Shown: piece after piece, positions 36,020 through 44,647 of the stretch | Layout of the letters: every line of letters begins with the position of its first letter | Position numbering within the stretch: position 1 is the stretch's first letter | DNA from: CAYWNA01 sp964459305 | GTDB taxonomy: Bacteria; Planctomycetota; Planctomycetia; Pirellulales; Pirellulaceae | DNA: 64,000 nt | Direction: 5' to 3' | NCBI GenBank assembly: GCA_964459305.1 | Contig: CAYWNA010000027.1 | Location: 1 to 64,000 of the forward strand | The notes under the pieces: generated by a model | The model's database searches: none | What the model was told of the DNA's origin: nothing | Seen by the model: only the letters and a program-made list of their open reading frames with translations | Translations under genes and position numbers: made by a program

Positions 36020-37552
36020 CTAACGACCCGAACCGGCAGACACTGGGGCACGCCGGATAAACGTCAACGGGCCCTTCACCACATGGTCTTCCGATTGCCC
36101 TTCTGCCACATACGAACTCAAGAGAGGCTTGAAGTGTTGGACCACTCGATCTGGATAGACGTCGTAGACCACCCAGCCAAGTTCACCTCGCGAGAGCGTG
36201 ATGCCAGGCGCAATAATATGATGAGTGCCGTCCTGTTCGAAATGCCACAGTTCGCGGTGGAAATGGCCGGCTAGAACAGCCAGCACTCCGTACTCTTTAC
36301 ACAACCCGAGCATTTCTTCCTGGCCTTCCCGGATCCACCAGCCGCGTGGATTCGGGCCGTACGGTGTCACGTGACACCAGATGACGACTTCGGCCGCTTT
36401 CTGTTGAGCCTCGCGCAACTGCGACTTGAGCCAGGTTAGCTGACTCGACATGACTTGGCCTTGATGCCTCTTCCCCCACGTCTTCATGCCGATAAACGTA
36501 ACGCCTTTGTGTTCGACCACGTAGTCCAACTCGTCGCGAATGTGGGTCTGGTACCACGCGTCCGGATCGTGGTTGCCGGGCACTGGACACCACCTAGCCT
36601 GTTTGAACGTCGCAGTGGCGTCCAGAAGACCCGCTGTGGCGGCGTCTGTGACGGAGTGGACCAAGTCGCCGCAGCAGAGCACAAGGTCGCACCCAGCCGC
36701 TTCCACCTGTGCGATCGCAGTTTTCAGCCGGATCACGTCTCTCGCGTGCGGCGGCTGTTTGTCACCAAATCCGATTTGCGGATCTCCGAAAAAAGCGAAG
36801 CGAAACAGGTGTCCTTTTTCGCGAGGTGGGAATGCCTCCGGAACGTTGATGTCAGCTGGCGGCGTAGGGCCAATGTAGAGTTTGTCGACAAGTGCAGGAT
36901 CGTCTTTGGTGCCGCACGCCGCGATCCGAATCCCATTGACCTGCTGCGCGCCCTCGATGAGTGGGAGACCGTTGGAGTGCAGGGCGCCGTCAATCCACAA
37001 AGCCCAAGTTCCACTGTCAAAGTCGATGCGCTCGGTCAGCCGGTACCAGCGGGGTTCTGTGCAGGCGAAGTCGCGAAAGACTCGCCAGTAGGGGCGGGTG
37101 AAGGACGAGTAGACAACGTCGCGCCCGTCCGCGGCGAAGCCAACGTGAGTCACCGCCTTCTGGTCGTCGCGAATCTCCAACGATGGTCGGGCTATCCGGG
37201 TAGCTGGTGGCTTGATGTGCGCATCGACCCAAACGACGCCATCCTGCTGGGGCACGCTTCGCGAAATCGAAAACACGCGGTTCCCCGGCGCGTCCTGGAA
37301 GATGGCAACCGCCTGCTCGTCTTCGAAGGCGTCGTCCGCGACCACGGAAGCCGTCGCCTCATCTTTCCGTTCCGGACGTCCGTGCTGCCAATCGCTCTGT
37401 CCGGCAAGAGCCTCACCGGCCTGGTAGGTCTCAAAGCCTTCGTGCCAAGAGTCTGCTGGGCAATCATTGGCAGACCGTTCATTGGCCAAACACGGCGGTT
37501 GAACGAACGCGAACAACATGACGAGCCAAGCGGCGGTAGAGTTACTTCGCAT
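36020..37552 (-). CDS. Exported calcineurin-type metallophosphoesterase (510 aa)
   Basis: The C-terminal half has the metallophosphoesterase motifs GDPQIG, GDLVH, GNHDP, CHVTPYG and GHFHRE that bind two metals. The first motif is GDPQ rather than the usual D-x-H, as in several bacterial branches. The N-terminal half (about 35-235) is a LamG/jelly-roll-like domain (WVDAHIKPP, ALWIDGALH, VDKLYIGPTPP). ATG 37552 is preferred over an ATG eight codons upstream because GAGG lies before it and a signal peptide then starts directly. It is convergent with bioB. The likely role is extracellular phosphate-ester hydrolysis. Confidence 0.85.
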   Translation of the reverse strand: MRSNSTAAWLVMLFAFVQPPCLANERSANDCPADSWHEGFETYQAGEALAGQSDWQHGRPERKDEATASVVADDAFEDEQAVAIFQDAPGNRVFSISRSVPQQDGVVWVDAHIKPPATRIARPSLEIRDDQKAVTHVGFAADGRDVVYSSFTRPYWRVFRDFACTEPRWYRLTERIDFDSGTWALWIDGALHSNGLPLIEGAQQVNGIRIAACGTKDDPALVDKLYIGPTPPADINVPEAFPPREKGHLFRFAFFGDPQIGFGDKQPPHARDVIRLKTAIAQVEAAGCDLVLCCGDLVHSVTDAATAGLLDATATFKQARWCPVPGNHDPDAWYQTHIRDELDYVVEHKGVTFIGMKTWGKRHQGQVMSSQLTWLKSQLREAQQKAAEVVIWCHVTPYGPNPRGWWIREGQEEMLGLCKEYGVLAVLAGHFHRELWHFEQDGTHHIIAPGITLSRGELGWVVYDVYPDRVVQHFKPLLSSYVAEGQSEDHVVKGPLTFIRRAPVSAGSGR

Positions 37553-37587
37553 CACCTTCACCTCACAGTTTTTCATTCAATTGAGGG

Positions 37588-37707
37588 TGTCCGGGAATTG
37601 GGAGGGCGAAGCTCCTGCTGAGCCTGCTTTCTGGCACTAACACTCGGCTCGGCGGGAGCCTCGCCCTCCCGATAACCATGGATTCCAGCATGTCGAATTC
37701 CCGGACA
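37588..37707. repeat. Nested palindromic element (TGTCCGGGAATT family, complete copy)
   Basis: The outer arms TGTCCGGGAATT (37588-37599) and AATTCCCGGACA (37696-37707) are perfect. Inner arms at 37600-37624 and 37646-37670 (GGGAGGGCGAAGCTCCTGCT and its complement) match at 22 of 25. The left inner arm touches the left outer arm directly. Partial copies are at 99-127, 9052-9067 and 57631-57646. Confidence 0.88.
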
Positions 37708-37754
37708 ACACGCTCATTTGTCCCGAAATTGAATTCCAGAGCCCTCGGCGGACT

Positions 37755-38414
37755 CTACCCCTTTCCCACCGCTGTCCCGGTCATCGGTACGAAGGCCACC
37801 CCACCTGCGTTCCACTGACGGATGTTCCCGTCTTCCTGTTTTTCGACAACCACCAACTCCTGCAGGCCACAGCGGCCGACCGGCAGAACGAATCTCCCGC
37901 CAATAGCGAGTTGTTCGATCAAAGGTTCGGGCACATGGTTCGGCGCCGCTGCGGCGATGATCAGATCGAACGGAGCGTGCTCCGACCAGCCTTGATACGC
38001 GTCGCCGTGGTGCACTTCAACGTTGTGGTAGCTCAAGTCGCGCAGCCGGCGGCGAGCGGCGTCGGCCAACGGTTGAATGATTTCGATGCTGAAGACCTGC
38101 CGGCAGAGCTCGGCGAGCACGGCTGCCTGGTAAGCCGAACCAGTACCCACATCCAAGGCGCGGGAATCCGGCTGAGGCCGGGCCAACTGAGTCATCAATG
38201 CCACGATGTACGGCTGCGAAATGGTCTGATCGTGACCGATCGGCAGCGGGCGATCTGCATAGGCCTGATCGTAGTATTCGTCCGGTGCAAAGCGGTGACG
38301 GGGAATCCTCTCCATTGCGTCCAGTACGCGCGTGTCGGTGATGTCACGCGAGCGGAGCTGCGTCTTCACCATACTGCGACAGCGCTCGGCGTCGTGTTCC
38401 GATGAATTGTGCAT
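37755..38414 (-). CDS. pcm: Protein-L-isoaspartate O-methyltransferase (219 aa)
   Basis: PLPIGHDQTISQPYIVA and the SAM-binding LDVGTGSAYQAAVLAEL are the Pcm signatures. IPRHRF near the N-terminus and the C-terminal LPVG-x-x-x-LQEL also fit. It repairs damaged isoaspartyl residues. The start is ATG 38414, because AGAGG lies just upstream and the protein then has the usual length; a 32-residue upstream extension is unlikely. It is cytoplasmic, without a signal peptide. The next gene to its left is convergent with bioB and separated by the nested palindrome. Confidence 0.93.
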   Translation of the reverse strand: MHNSSEHDAERCRSMVKTQLRSRDITDTRVLDAMERIPRHRFAPDEYYDQAYADRPLPIGHDQTISQPYIVALMTQLARPQPDSRALDVGTGSAYQAAVLAELCRQVFSIEIIQPLADAARRRLRDLSYHNVEVHHGDAYQGWSEHAPFDLIIAAAAPNHVPEPLIEQLAIGGRFVLPVGRCGLQELVVVEKQEDGNIRQWNAGGVAFVPMTGTAVGKG

Positions 38415-38519
38415 TTGGCCTCTGGTCGTGGCTGCCCGACTGCCGCATACTCCATTTCGGTGGCTCAAGCCGGGCGAACGCGATTTCCAATGTATACCAT
38501 CCGCGGACAAGTCTGACCG

Positions 38520-38583
38520 GTAGCCGAACTCGCCAGAGTTTGGCTTTTCCCTACGCAGACCAAAGTCTGGCGGCTTCGGCTAC
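38520..38583. repeat. Palindromic repeat, GTAGCCGAACTCGCCAGAG family
   Basis: The 24-base arms at 38520-38543 and 38560-38583 match at about 21 of 24, with a 16-base loop. The words GTAGCCGAA and GGCTTCGGCTAC belong to another common planctomycete intergenic repeat family. Confidence 0.8.
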
Positions 38584-38593
38584 AGGCGGAAAA

Positions 38594-38620
38594 GTGTCAA
38601 TCCTGGCCGCGGGTGGTGTA
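38594..38620. repeat. Short intergenic repeat, copy 2 (GTGTCAATCCTGGCCGCGGG)
   Basis: It matches 29921-29947 at 24 of 27 positions, same orientation. It starts ten bases after the palindrome at 38520-38583. Confidence 0.55.
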
Positions 38621-38883
38621 ACGAAAAAGAGCGTGCCTTATGAGCTTCACGTCCGCGAGAGGGGCGTCATCCAGTCAAATGGCAACCGCCAGACCTTCAA
38701 TCTTCTGCGCGAGCAGCCGCTCGACTCTCTATTCAAGCACCGAGTCGCGACCGGTTGATCGTCTCGCCACAATTGTCCCTCTCGCGGAACGTTATTGACC
38801 GAACCTTTTGCTTCCCTTATAGTTACAGCAATCAGTCTGTATTGCAACCACCTTAGTCCTTCCATGAAAGGCGCGACAAACTG

Positions 38884-39384
38884 ATGAGTGTCGGGGAAGG
38901 TGCGGGGTTGGATTACTCGACCCTACGTGGCCGCGATTATCCGACTATCCGCCAGTTCACGGTGTTTCTAGAGAACCGTGTTGGACAGTTGTTGGAAGTC
39001 GTGCGGCGCTTCGAGGGCAGCAACGTCGCCATCGTGGGACTGTCCATCAATGACGCCACGGAATGCGCCTTTGCGCGTTTCGTGTTGAGCCAGCCGGAGC
39101 AAGGACGCGAGATTCTGGAGCGAGCGGGGCTGGCCATCATCGAAAGCGACCTCATTTGCGTCGAGCTGCCCGATGGTCCGCAGCCGCTACTGCAAGTCTG
39201 CTCGGCTCTGCTGGCGGCCGAGATCAACATCGTGCAAACCTATCCGTTGATGGTCCATCCACACAATATCCCGGTCATTGCGTTGATGGTGGACAGCTGC
39301 GAGACGGCCATCGAAACGTTGTCAGCCAAGAAGTTTACACTGATCAACGAAGACGATTTGTCCGAGTGTGACTATGGGGCTTGA
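38884..39384 (+). CDS. Tandem ACT-domain protein (166 aa)
   Basis: The first ACT domain covers about residues 18-90 (RQFTVFLENRVGQLLEVVRR, then FEGSNVAIVGLSI). The second covers about 95-160 (GPQPLLQVCSALLAAEINIV, with QTYPLMVHPHNIPVIALMV). No enzyme domain is attached, so it is probably a small-molecule (amino-acid) sensing regulator or a subunit of a biosynthetic enzyme. It resembles planctomycete proteins annotated as acetolactate synthase-like. No ilv genes are near. ATG 38884 has GAAAGG upstream with long spacing (13). It is followed 96 bases later by the zinc-ribbon membrane protein. Confidence 0.8.
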   Translation: MSVGEGAGLDYSTLRGRDYPTIRQFTVFLENRVGQLLEVVRRFEGSNVAIVGLSINDATECAFARFVLSQPEQGREILERAGLAIIESDLICVELPDGPQPLLQVCSALLAAEINIVQTYPLMVHPHNIPVIALMVDSCETAIETLSAKKFTLINEDDLSECDYGA

Positions 39385-39480
39385 TGCATCCGGCTCCTTG
39401 GTGGATCATTAGAAATCGAGCTGCTTGTCGACTGGATCGTCGATTCTCCCTGTCTCCTTTTTCGACGTGAGTAATCGTCC

Positions 39481-40152
39481 ATGCCCATTACGGTCGTCTG
39501 TACTAGCTGTCGCAAGAGTTTCCGTGTCAGCGACAAATTTGCTGGCAAGAAAGGACCGTGTCCGAACTGCAAGACCGTTATTACGGTGCCGGAGAAGGGC
39601 GACGAAGTCGTCGTTCACGAACCGGAGGAGTTCGGACCCAAGGATTCGAAGGGCCGGGCAACACTCAAACCGATTGCCCGTACCGAAACAAAGGTATCCC
39701 CGCTGTTGACGGCCGCTATCATCGCCGCAATCCTGGCGGCGTTGACAATCGCTTGGATGTTCCGGTCGCCTGAAGGAGAGGTCCCAACGATACTATTGCT
39801 CCTTGGAGCGGTTCTTCTCGCTCCGCCAATAGCGTGGGGCGGATACACTTTCTTGCGCGACGACGAGTTGGAGCCGTATCGCGGATTCGAAATGCTGATC
39901 CGCGCCGGTTCTTGCGCGCTCGTCTATTCGCTGCTGTGGGGACTAGTCGCCCTGGTCAAGCTGTACCTATTCGACGGCGTGCCATTCGAGGTCGTCCACA
40001 TGGTCTTTATCGCGCCAGTCATGGTTGGCATTGGCGCATTCTCTGCATACGTATCGCTAGATCTGGAATTCGGCACGGGGGCGATCCACTATGCGTTCTA
40101 TCTAGCGGTGACCGTCGCGCTGCGGCTGATCATGGGCATTTCGGCGATCTGA
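39481..40152 (+). CDS. Zinc-ribbon multispan membrane protein (223 aa)
   Basis: Residues 7-30 carry C-x2-C and C-x2-C pairs (CTSCRKSF and CPNCKTVI), an MJ0042-type zinc ribbon common at the N-termini of planctomycete membrane proteins. A charged linker follows (31-70). Then there are about five or six hydrophobic helices (about 73-93, 103-120, 138-160, 165-187 and 195-220). No catalytic motif is seen. The ribbon should be on the cytoplasmic side. The ribosome site is weak. Function unknown. Confidence 0.7.
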   Translation: MPITVVCTSCRKSFRVSDKFAGKKGPCPNCKTVITVPEKGDEVVVHEPEEFGPKDSKGRATLKPIARTETKVSPLLTAAIIAAILAALTIAWMFRSPEGEVPTILLLLGAVLLAPPIAWGGYTFLRDDELEPYRGFEMLIRAGSCALVYSLLWGLVALVKLYLFDGVPFEVVHMVFIAPVMVGIGAFSAYVSLDLEFGTGAIHYAFYLAVTVALRLIMGISAI

Positions 40153-40237
40153 GTTCCAGATCATTGCCATCGTCGTCAACCGGGTGCACCGTCCTCAGTT
40201 CCCTTTGAGCCGAACTCGGCCCACAGCCGTCCGCCAG

Positions 40238-40348
40238 TCACGTGGAAACGCCGAACCGCGGGAGTATCCATGCCTGAAGCACAAACCAGGATACGACAAA
40301 CGCAATCGCAAACAGGATTTCCACTTTTGTTGTTCCCTTTGTTGGCAT
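40238..40348 (-). CDS. Small single-span membrane peptide (36 aa)
   Basis: A 37-codon frame from ATG 40348 to TGA reads MPTKGTTKVEIL, then the hydrophobic helix FAIAFVVSWFVLQAWI and LPRFGVST. A charged N-terminus, one membrane helix and a short polar tail with the -LPRFGVST end resemble small planctomycete membrane peptides, though this is from memory and not checked. The frame is too short for ordinary gene callers. The upstream AAGAACG gives only weak support for translation. It lies convergent with the zinc-ribbon membrane gene. Confidence 0.5.
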   Translation of the reverse strand: MPTKGTTKVEILFAIAFVVSWFVLQAWILPRFGVST

Positions 40349-40821
40349 GGTTACGTTCTTGATGCTTCTTGATCATTGTAGCCGTCCGCGGAACGAGCCC
40401 ACCACGTTCGGCCGCTACTCTACAGGATGCGCATCATGTCAAAAGGTTACACCGCGGATCCAAACTTGAGGACAATGCAAAGCAGATGGATCGAGAGCGG
40501 GCGGTGGAAATTTTGGCAAGCGGTGCGCTAGACGCCTTGACAAAGCCCCCATGATTAAGTGCCAGTCACACGATCGCGAAGCGAAAACAAGGGATGGCGG
40601 GCGGTTCATCCTCGCTGGCGCATCGGGCTAGTGTCAACACGCTGTCGCGATGTCTCCGACGAGCGGTAAATACGGGCAGGCACTGATGCCCTCCAATAGA
40701 CCTACGCCCCGTTCGCATGAAGGCGATCGTCGTGTAGAATCTTATCTGGCCGCGTGTTCGCCCAGCAAATCCAACGCTCGTCGCGTGGACGAGCTTTTCC
40801 CGTTCGATTGGAGTCCAGAAA
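40349..40821. other. Intergenic region before the GT81-like gene
   Basis: No convincing gene. A 61-codon plus frame at 40369 lacks a ribosome site and domain. The right end should contain the promoter and leader of the glycosyltransferase gene, but no clear promoter hexamers with proper spacing were found. Confidence 0.5.
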
Positions 40822-42048
40822 ATGCCGGATTTCGTTCAAAACGGGTTGGTTACCACACTGCATGGATTTGGGACAATCGAGCTGTCTCGCCTGGAGGGGA
40901 TGCTGGACCGGGCGACTCGGAGAAACAAGATTGGCCTGGTACTGCCGGTTACCTCCAGTGACATGCGGGCGGGCCCGTTTCGCGAGATCATTGGACATCT
41001 TCAAGAAGCGTCGTACGTTGACACAATTATTGTGACACTGGGCGTGGCGCCTGAGGCGAAAGACTATCAAGAAACGGCATCGATCGTTCGTCAATTGGGC
41101 GACAAAGCGCAGGTCCTCTGGACCGATGGGCACCGGCTGAGCGCAATGTACGATGAACTGGTCGAAGCCGGTCTCGCCTTGTCTGTTCCCGGCAAGGGCC
41201 GTTCGGTTTGGACTGCGTTCGGATACCTGCTCGCGGATTCCAGCTTGAAGGCATTTGTCCTCCACGACTGCGATATTGTGGACTACAACCGTGAAATCCT
41301 CGCTCGGCTCTGTCTGCCGATGAGCCACCACAGTTTGGATTTCGAGTTCTGCAAAGCCTACTACGCTCGCGTCACGGATCGCATGCACGGGCGCGTCGTG
41401 CGGCTGTTGATTGGCCCGCTATTGCGAGCATTGATGTCGATTATCGGCCCGAATCCCTTTCTCGTTTACCTTAACAGTTTTCGGTATCCCTTGGCCGGCG
41501 AGTTTGCGGTCACGTCGAATCTGGCCCGGTCGAATCGAATCCCGAGCGATTGGGGTCTGGAGGTCGGTACGCTGGCCGAGGTGTTCCGAAACACGTCGGT
41601 TAAACGTGTGTGTCAAGTGGATTTGTGTCGCCTGTACGAGCACAAACATCAGCCGTTATCGCTGGAGGACGCCGCCAAGGGCCTGATGAAGATGGCCACG
41701 GACATATTGACGACGGTCTTCCGCACATTGGCCAGCCGAGGCGTAGTCTTGGAGACGGGGCATATGGTCACTCTGCGTTCTGCCTACCTTCGAGCCTCGC
41801 AAGACGCGATCCGCCAATACCACGCCGATGCTCTGATCAACGGGCTGGAATTCGATCGTCACGCAGAAGAACAGGCGATCGAAGGGTTTGCCGAGCGTAT
41901 CACCGAGGCCGGCCAGACTTTCCAACGCGATCCGGCTGGCGGCGAGGCAATACCGAACTGGACGCGAGTGCTCACGGCGTTCCCCGAATTCCCGCAGCAA
42001 CTGCGGGACGCTGTCAAGGCCGACGCAGAGGAGTATGGTGCGGCCTGA
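40822..42048 (+). CDS. GT81-like glycosyltransferase, glucosyl-3-phosphoglycerate synthase type (408 aa)
   Basis: A GT-A fold. GKGRSVWTAFG is the loop where GpgS-type enzymes have GKG-x-x-L/W. HDCDIVDY (148-155) is the metal-binding DxD. PLAGEFA and DWGLEVGTLAEVFRN match the acceptor-side motifs of GT81, and KRVCQVDL follows. In that family the enzyme transfers glucose (or mannose) to 3-phosphoglycerate, the first step toward the compatible solute glucosylglycerate. There is no signal peptide. ATG 40822 has GGAG 9 bases upstream. No phosphatase for the second step is next to it. The gene on its right is convergent, 7 bases away. Confidence 0.78.
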   Translation: MPDFVQNGLVTTLHGFGTIELSRLEGMLDRATRRNKIGLVLPVTSSDMRAGPFREIIGHLQEASYVDTIIVTLGVAPEAKDYQETASIVRQLGDKAQVLWTDGHRLSAMYDELVEAGLALSVPGKGRSVWTAFGYLLADSSLKAFVLHDCDIVDYNREILARLCLPMSHHSLDFEFCKAYYARVTDRMHGRVVRLLIGPLLRALMSIIGPNPFLVYLNSFRYPLAGEFAVTSNLARSNRIPSDWGLEVGTLAEVFRNTSVKRVCQVDLCRLYEHKHQPLSLEDAAKGLMKMATDILTTVFRTLASRGVVLETGHMVTLRSAYLRASQDAIRQYHADALINGLEFDRHAEEQAIEGFAERITEAGQTFQRDPAGGEAIPNWTRVLTAFPEFPQQLRDAVKADAEEYGAA

Positions 42049-42055
42049 CTTTCTG

Positions 42056-43288
42056 TCATTGGCTATTCGGAGTTGTTTCGGATTTCGTGCTTCTGATTTC
42101 GGATTTGAACCACCGTTCGCCGCATATCGCCTCAGCGGTGATCCGGGCTGCCAGACCGTGCCCTTCGGCGTTCCAGTGCCCCTCTCCGAGCTTTGTGTTT
42201 TCGAACCCGTGCAGGAAAACGCCGTGCTGGTCTGCATGACGCTGCATCGGCTCTGCGAGATTCACCACGGGAAAACCGTTTTCGTCTCCCAGTGCTTTCA
42301 ACCGTCGCTCGCAATAGAAAAGGTCCTCCACTCCCAGCCGCCTGCAAAGTTCTTTTCGCGCGGCTCGATCCGGATTCACCTGGCCATCGTTCGATATGAC
42401 GACGACGACGAATCGCGTTTGGTACCTTGAGACTTCGCTGTTGATCTCCAGGATAAGCCGCTCGGTGATTCCCCAGGCGGTGCGCCAAATCGCATCTCGT
42501 GGCTCGGCTAGCCCCAATTCGTCGACTCCGGGTCCTCGGTCCAGTCTTTCCGTGTCCCTGTCCTTGCCGTATCGCCGACCGCGGTTGCGCCGAGCTTCGT
42601 CCAACAGCTGGAGAATCCTGCTGCGGTTTATGAGAGCCACTTTGAGCTGGACCTTTTTCGAGCACGCTTTCAGGTAGTCCGGATGGCGCAGGAATGCATT
42701 GTCGAGCACCAAGTCGTTCTGTTCCAGCCGAAAGAAGGGCCGAACCTTATAGGGTTCGAGTTCCGCCGTATTGTTCCGCAGGTCGTTACCCGCAAAAAAT
42801 GCGAGGACCACCAAGTCGGGCTGATAGTCCCAAACGTGATGTCTAAGCATGAGCAGTTCCTGTGCCGTGCCGTAACCGGAAACGCCAAAGTTGAGAACTT
42901 CCACGCGTCTGCCGCGCTGTGTTGCGCGATCGTTCAATTCGCGCTCCAGCTCGCCACAGAACGTCTCTTCGTCTGGCACCTGAAAAGCCTCGATGAACGA
43001 ATCACCCAGTACCGCGACGCGGAATGTGGCAGGCGGCTTTTCGGGTGAGCGGCGTCCGTGGCGAAATCCGTAGCGATTGACTTCAATGAGCGCCGTACCC
43101 TCCTTGCGCCACCAACCTCGGAATCCAGGCTGCAATCGCGTGCCGCAGTAGCGGTCGGGAGCGTACGGCAAAGGGTAGCTGACTCCCATCACGCGCAAAC
43201 AGACCTCTACCGCAATCAGGCCCACCACCAAGCCCATTCCCAACAAGACCAGCTTTTTCGCGATCGACTTCAGTCGTGCCATTGTCAT
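42056..43288 (-). CDS. Membrane-anchored SGNH/GDSL hydrolase-like protein (410 aa)
   Basis: One N-terminal membrane helix at about 12-30. Block I is GDSFIEAFQV with nucleophile Ser97; block II is NFGVSGYGT; block III is FAGNDL; block V is GHWNAEGH with the catalytic His (about 379). These are typical of SGNH hydrolases that act on ester bonds in glycans or lipids, and of AlgX/alginate acetylation-type relatives. The last 12 residues (RSTKSETTPNSQ) are encoded by a stretch resembling the common TTCGGATTT intergenic repeat, so the tail may be recent. Start: ATG 43288, with a second ATG two codons later; neither has a strong ribosome site. Confidence 0.82.
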   Translation of the reverse strand: MTMARLKSIAKKLVLLGMGLVVGLIAVEVCLRVMGVSYPLPYAPDRYCGTRLQPGFRGWWRKEGTALIEVNRYGFRHGRRSPEKPPATFRVAVLGDSFIEAFQVPDEETFCGELERELNDRATQRGRRVEVLNFGVSGYGTAQELLMLRHHVWDYQPDLVVLAFFAGNDLRNNTAELEPYKVRPFFRLEQNDLVLDNAFLRHPDYLKACSKKVQLKVALINRSRILQLLDEARRNRGRRYGKDRDTERLDRGPGVDELGLAEPRDAIWRTAWGITERLILEINSEVSRYQTRFVVVVISNDGQVNPDRAARKELCRRLGVEDLFYCERRLKALGDENGFPVVNLAEPMQRHADQHGVFLHGFENTKLGEGHWNAEGHGLAARITAEAICGERWFKSEIRSTKSETTPNSQ

Positions 43289-43534
43289 TCAAGAATCGTA
43301 AGGACCTCGCTTAACCGAGATGCACTGGCGAAAACGGGAAGCAATTCTCTTGGCGATCCCTAGGATTCCCACCTTCGCTTGTTCTCTACCGCGCCGACAA
43401 GGTAGTATACCATCGTGTTTGGTGTTTCCGCCTCGGCACAGACGCAAGTTCGTTCGATTGTTCGGAATGCCGACTCCTAGACTGTCCGGGATTTCGGGCC
43501 AACCGTTGGCCTCACTAAGACTTGGCGAACAGCT

Positions 43535-44641
43535 ATGCCACGCAAATTGACCCTTGTCATTCACGCGTTGAACACCGGTGGCGCCGAACGGGTCATGGCC
43601 GCGATGGCCAATCATTGGGCGGAACAGGACGTGGACGTCACGCTGATTACGCTAGACGCGGTCGAGACAGACCATTTCTACTTGCGTCCGGAGATCCGTC
43701 GCGTTGGCCTGGCATTGATGCGAGATTCGAAATACCCATGGCAAGCCATATGGAACAACGTCGCACGGATTCTGCGTTTGCGTCGCGCAATTCGTGATGC
43801 CGGAGCCCGACAGGTCGTAAGTTTTACCGACAAAATGAACGTCCTCACACTGCTGGCGTCGGTCGGGTGCAGTTGGGATGTGGTGATCGCCGAGCGCAAC
43901 GATCCTCGAGGGCAAAAGATGGGTTTCGGGTGGGAGCTGTTGCGCAGGTGGACCTACCGACGTTGCTCGGCACTTGTTGTCCAGACGGAGGCCGTCGCGC
44001 GGTATTCCCGCCGTCTGGTCGGCAAAAAGCCACTGCACGTCATTCCCAATGCCATCGAGCCACACGAGCCACCGACGCCGGCCGGCCCTGCGGAAACGCA
44101 CAGCCACAAGCGAATTGTCGCCATGGGACGCTTGGCAGCACAAAAGGGATTCGACCTGCTGATCAAGGCATTTGCACTCCTTGCAGACGAACATCCGGAC
44201 TGGAACCTGCAGATTTTCGGCGACGGCGGCGACCGGTCGAGGCTCGCACGCTTGGCCGAATCCCTGCAACTGGCGGATCGCGTGGATTTATGCGGCTGGA
44301 TCGACCGTCCCGACACGTATTTGCATCAGGCCGACCTCTTTGTGCTGTCGTCGCGTTACGAGGGCTTCCCCAACGCGCTCCTGGAAGCGATGGCGTGCGG
44401 ATTGCCTGTCGTCAGCTTTGATTGCGACAGCGGTCCCGGAGAGATCGTTCGACACGAAGTGGACGGGCTGCTAGTGCCGGCCGAGGATGTCGATGCGTTG
44501 GCCGCGGCCATGGACCGACTCATGGCAGACGAGGCCGAACGAGCAAGACTTGCAGAAAATGCCGTTGACGTCATACGGCGATTCAGCTGCGACGTTTTTT
44601 TCGAACGCTGGGGCCACGTATTGAGTGGGTCGCAGGACTAG
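43535..44641 (+). CDS. Family 4 (GT-B) glycosyltransferase (368 aa)
   Basis: The N-terminal donor-fold start is VIHALNTGGAERVMAAMANH with the GGAER glycine loop. The C-terminal half has IVAMGRLAAQKGFDLLIKAF, FGDGGDRSRL and FVLSSRYEGFPNALLEAMAC, the EX7E-type motif of GT4. It is cytoplasmic or membrane-associated and probably elongates a surface polysaccharide or lipopolysaccharide core. The sugar is not predictable. The stop is 6 bases before the convergent csrA stop. ATG 43535 has no strong ribosome site, but the protein begins normally. Confidence 0.88.
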   Translation: MPRKLTLVIHALNTGGAERVMAAMANHWAEQDVDVTLITLDAVETDHFYLRPEIRRVGLALMRDSKYPWQAIWNNVARILRLRRAIRDAGARQVVSFTDKMNVLTLLASVGCSWDVVIAERNDPRGQKMGFGWELLRRWTYRRCSALVVQTEAVARYSRRLVGKKPLHVIPNAIEPHEPPTPAGPAETHSHKRIVAMGRLAAQKGFDLLIKAFALLADEHPDWNLQIFGDGGDRSRLARLAESLQLADRVDLCGWIDRPDTYLHQADLFVLSSRYEGFPNALLEAMACGLPVVSFDCDSGPGEIVRHEVDGLLVPAEDVDALAAAMDRLMADEAERARLAENAVDVIRRFSCDVFFERWGHVLSGSQD

Positions 44642-44647
44642 CGCACG

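Larger units (their letters stand above)
38415..38883. other. Intergenic region between pcm and ACT gene
   Basis: No gene recognised, although a 118-codon frame is open on the plus strand. It holds the palindrome at 38520-38583 and, ten bases later, the short repeat at 38594-38620. Near 38800-38830 the sequence is AT-rich (TTGCTTCCCTTATAGTTACA), where a promoter for the ACT gene could lie. Confidence 0.5.

Noticed and set aside
38402..38758. 118-codon plus-strand frame
   Set aside because: It overlaps the pcm start on the other strand and crosses a palindrome and a dispersed repeat.
40369..40554. 61-codon plus-strand frame ending in GALDALTKPP
   Set aside because: The C-terminal words look plausible but there is no ribosome site, and codon use upstream is unlike a gene.
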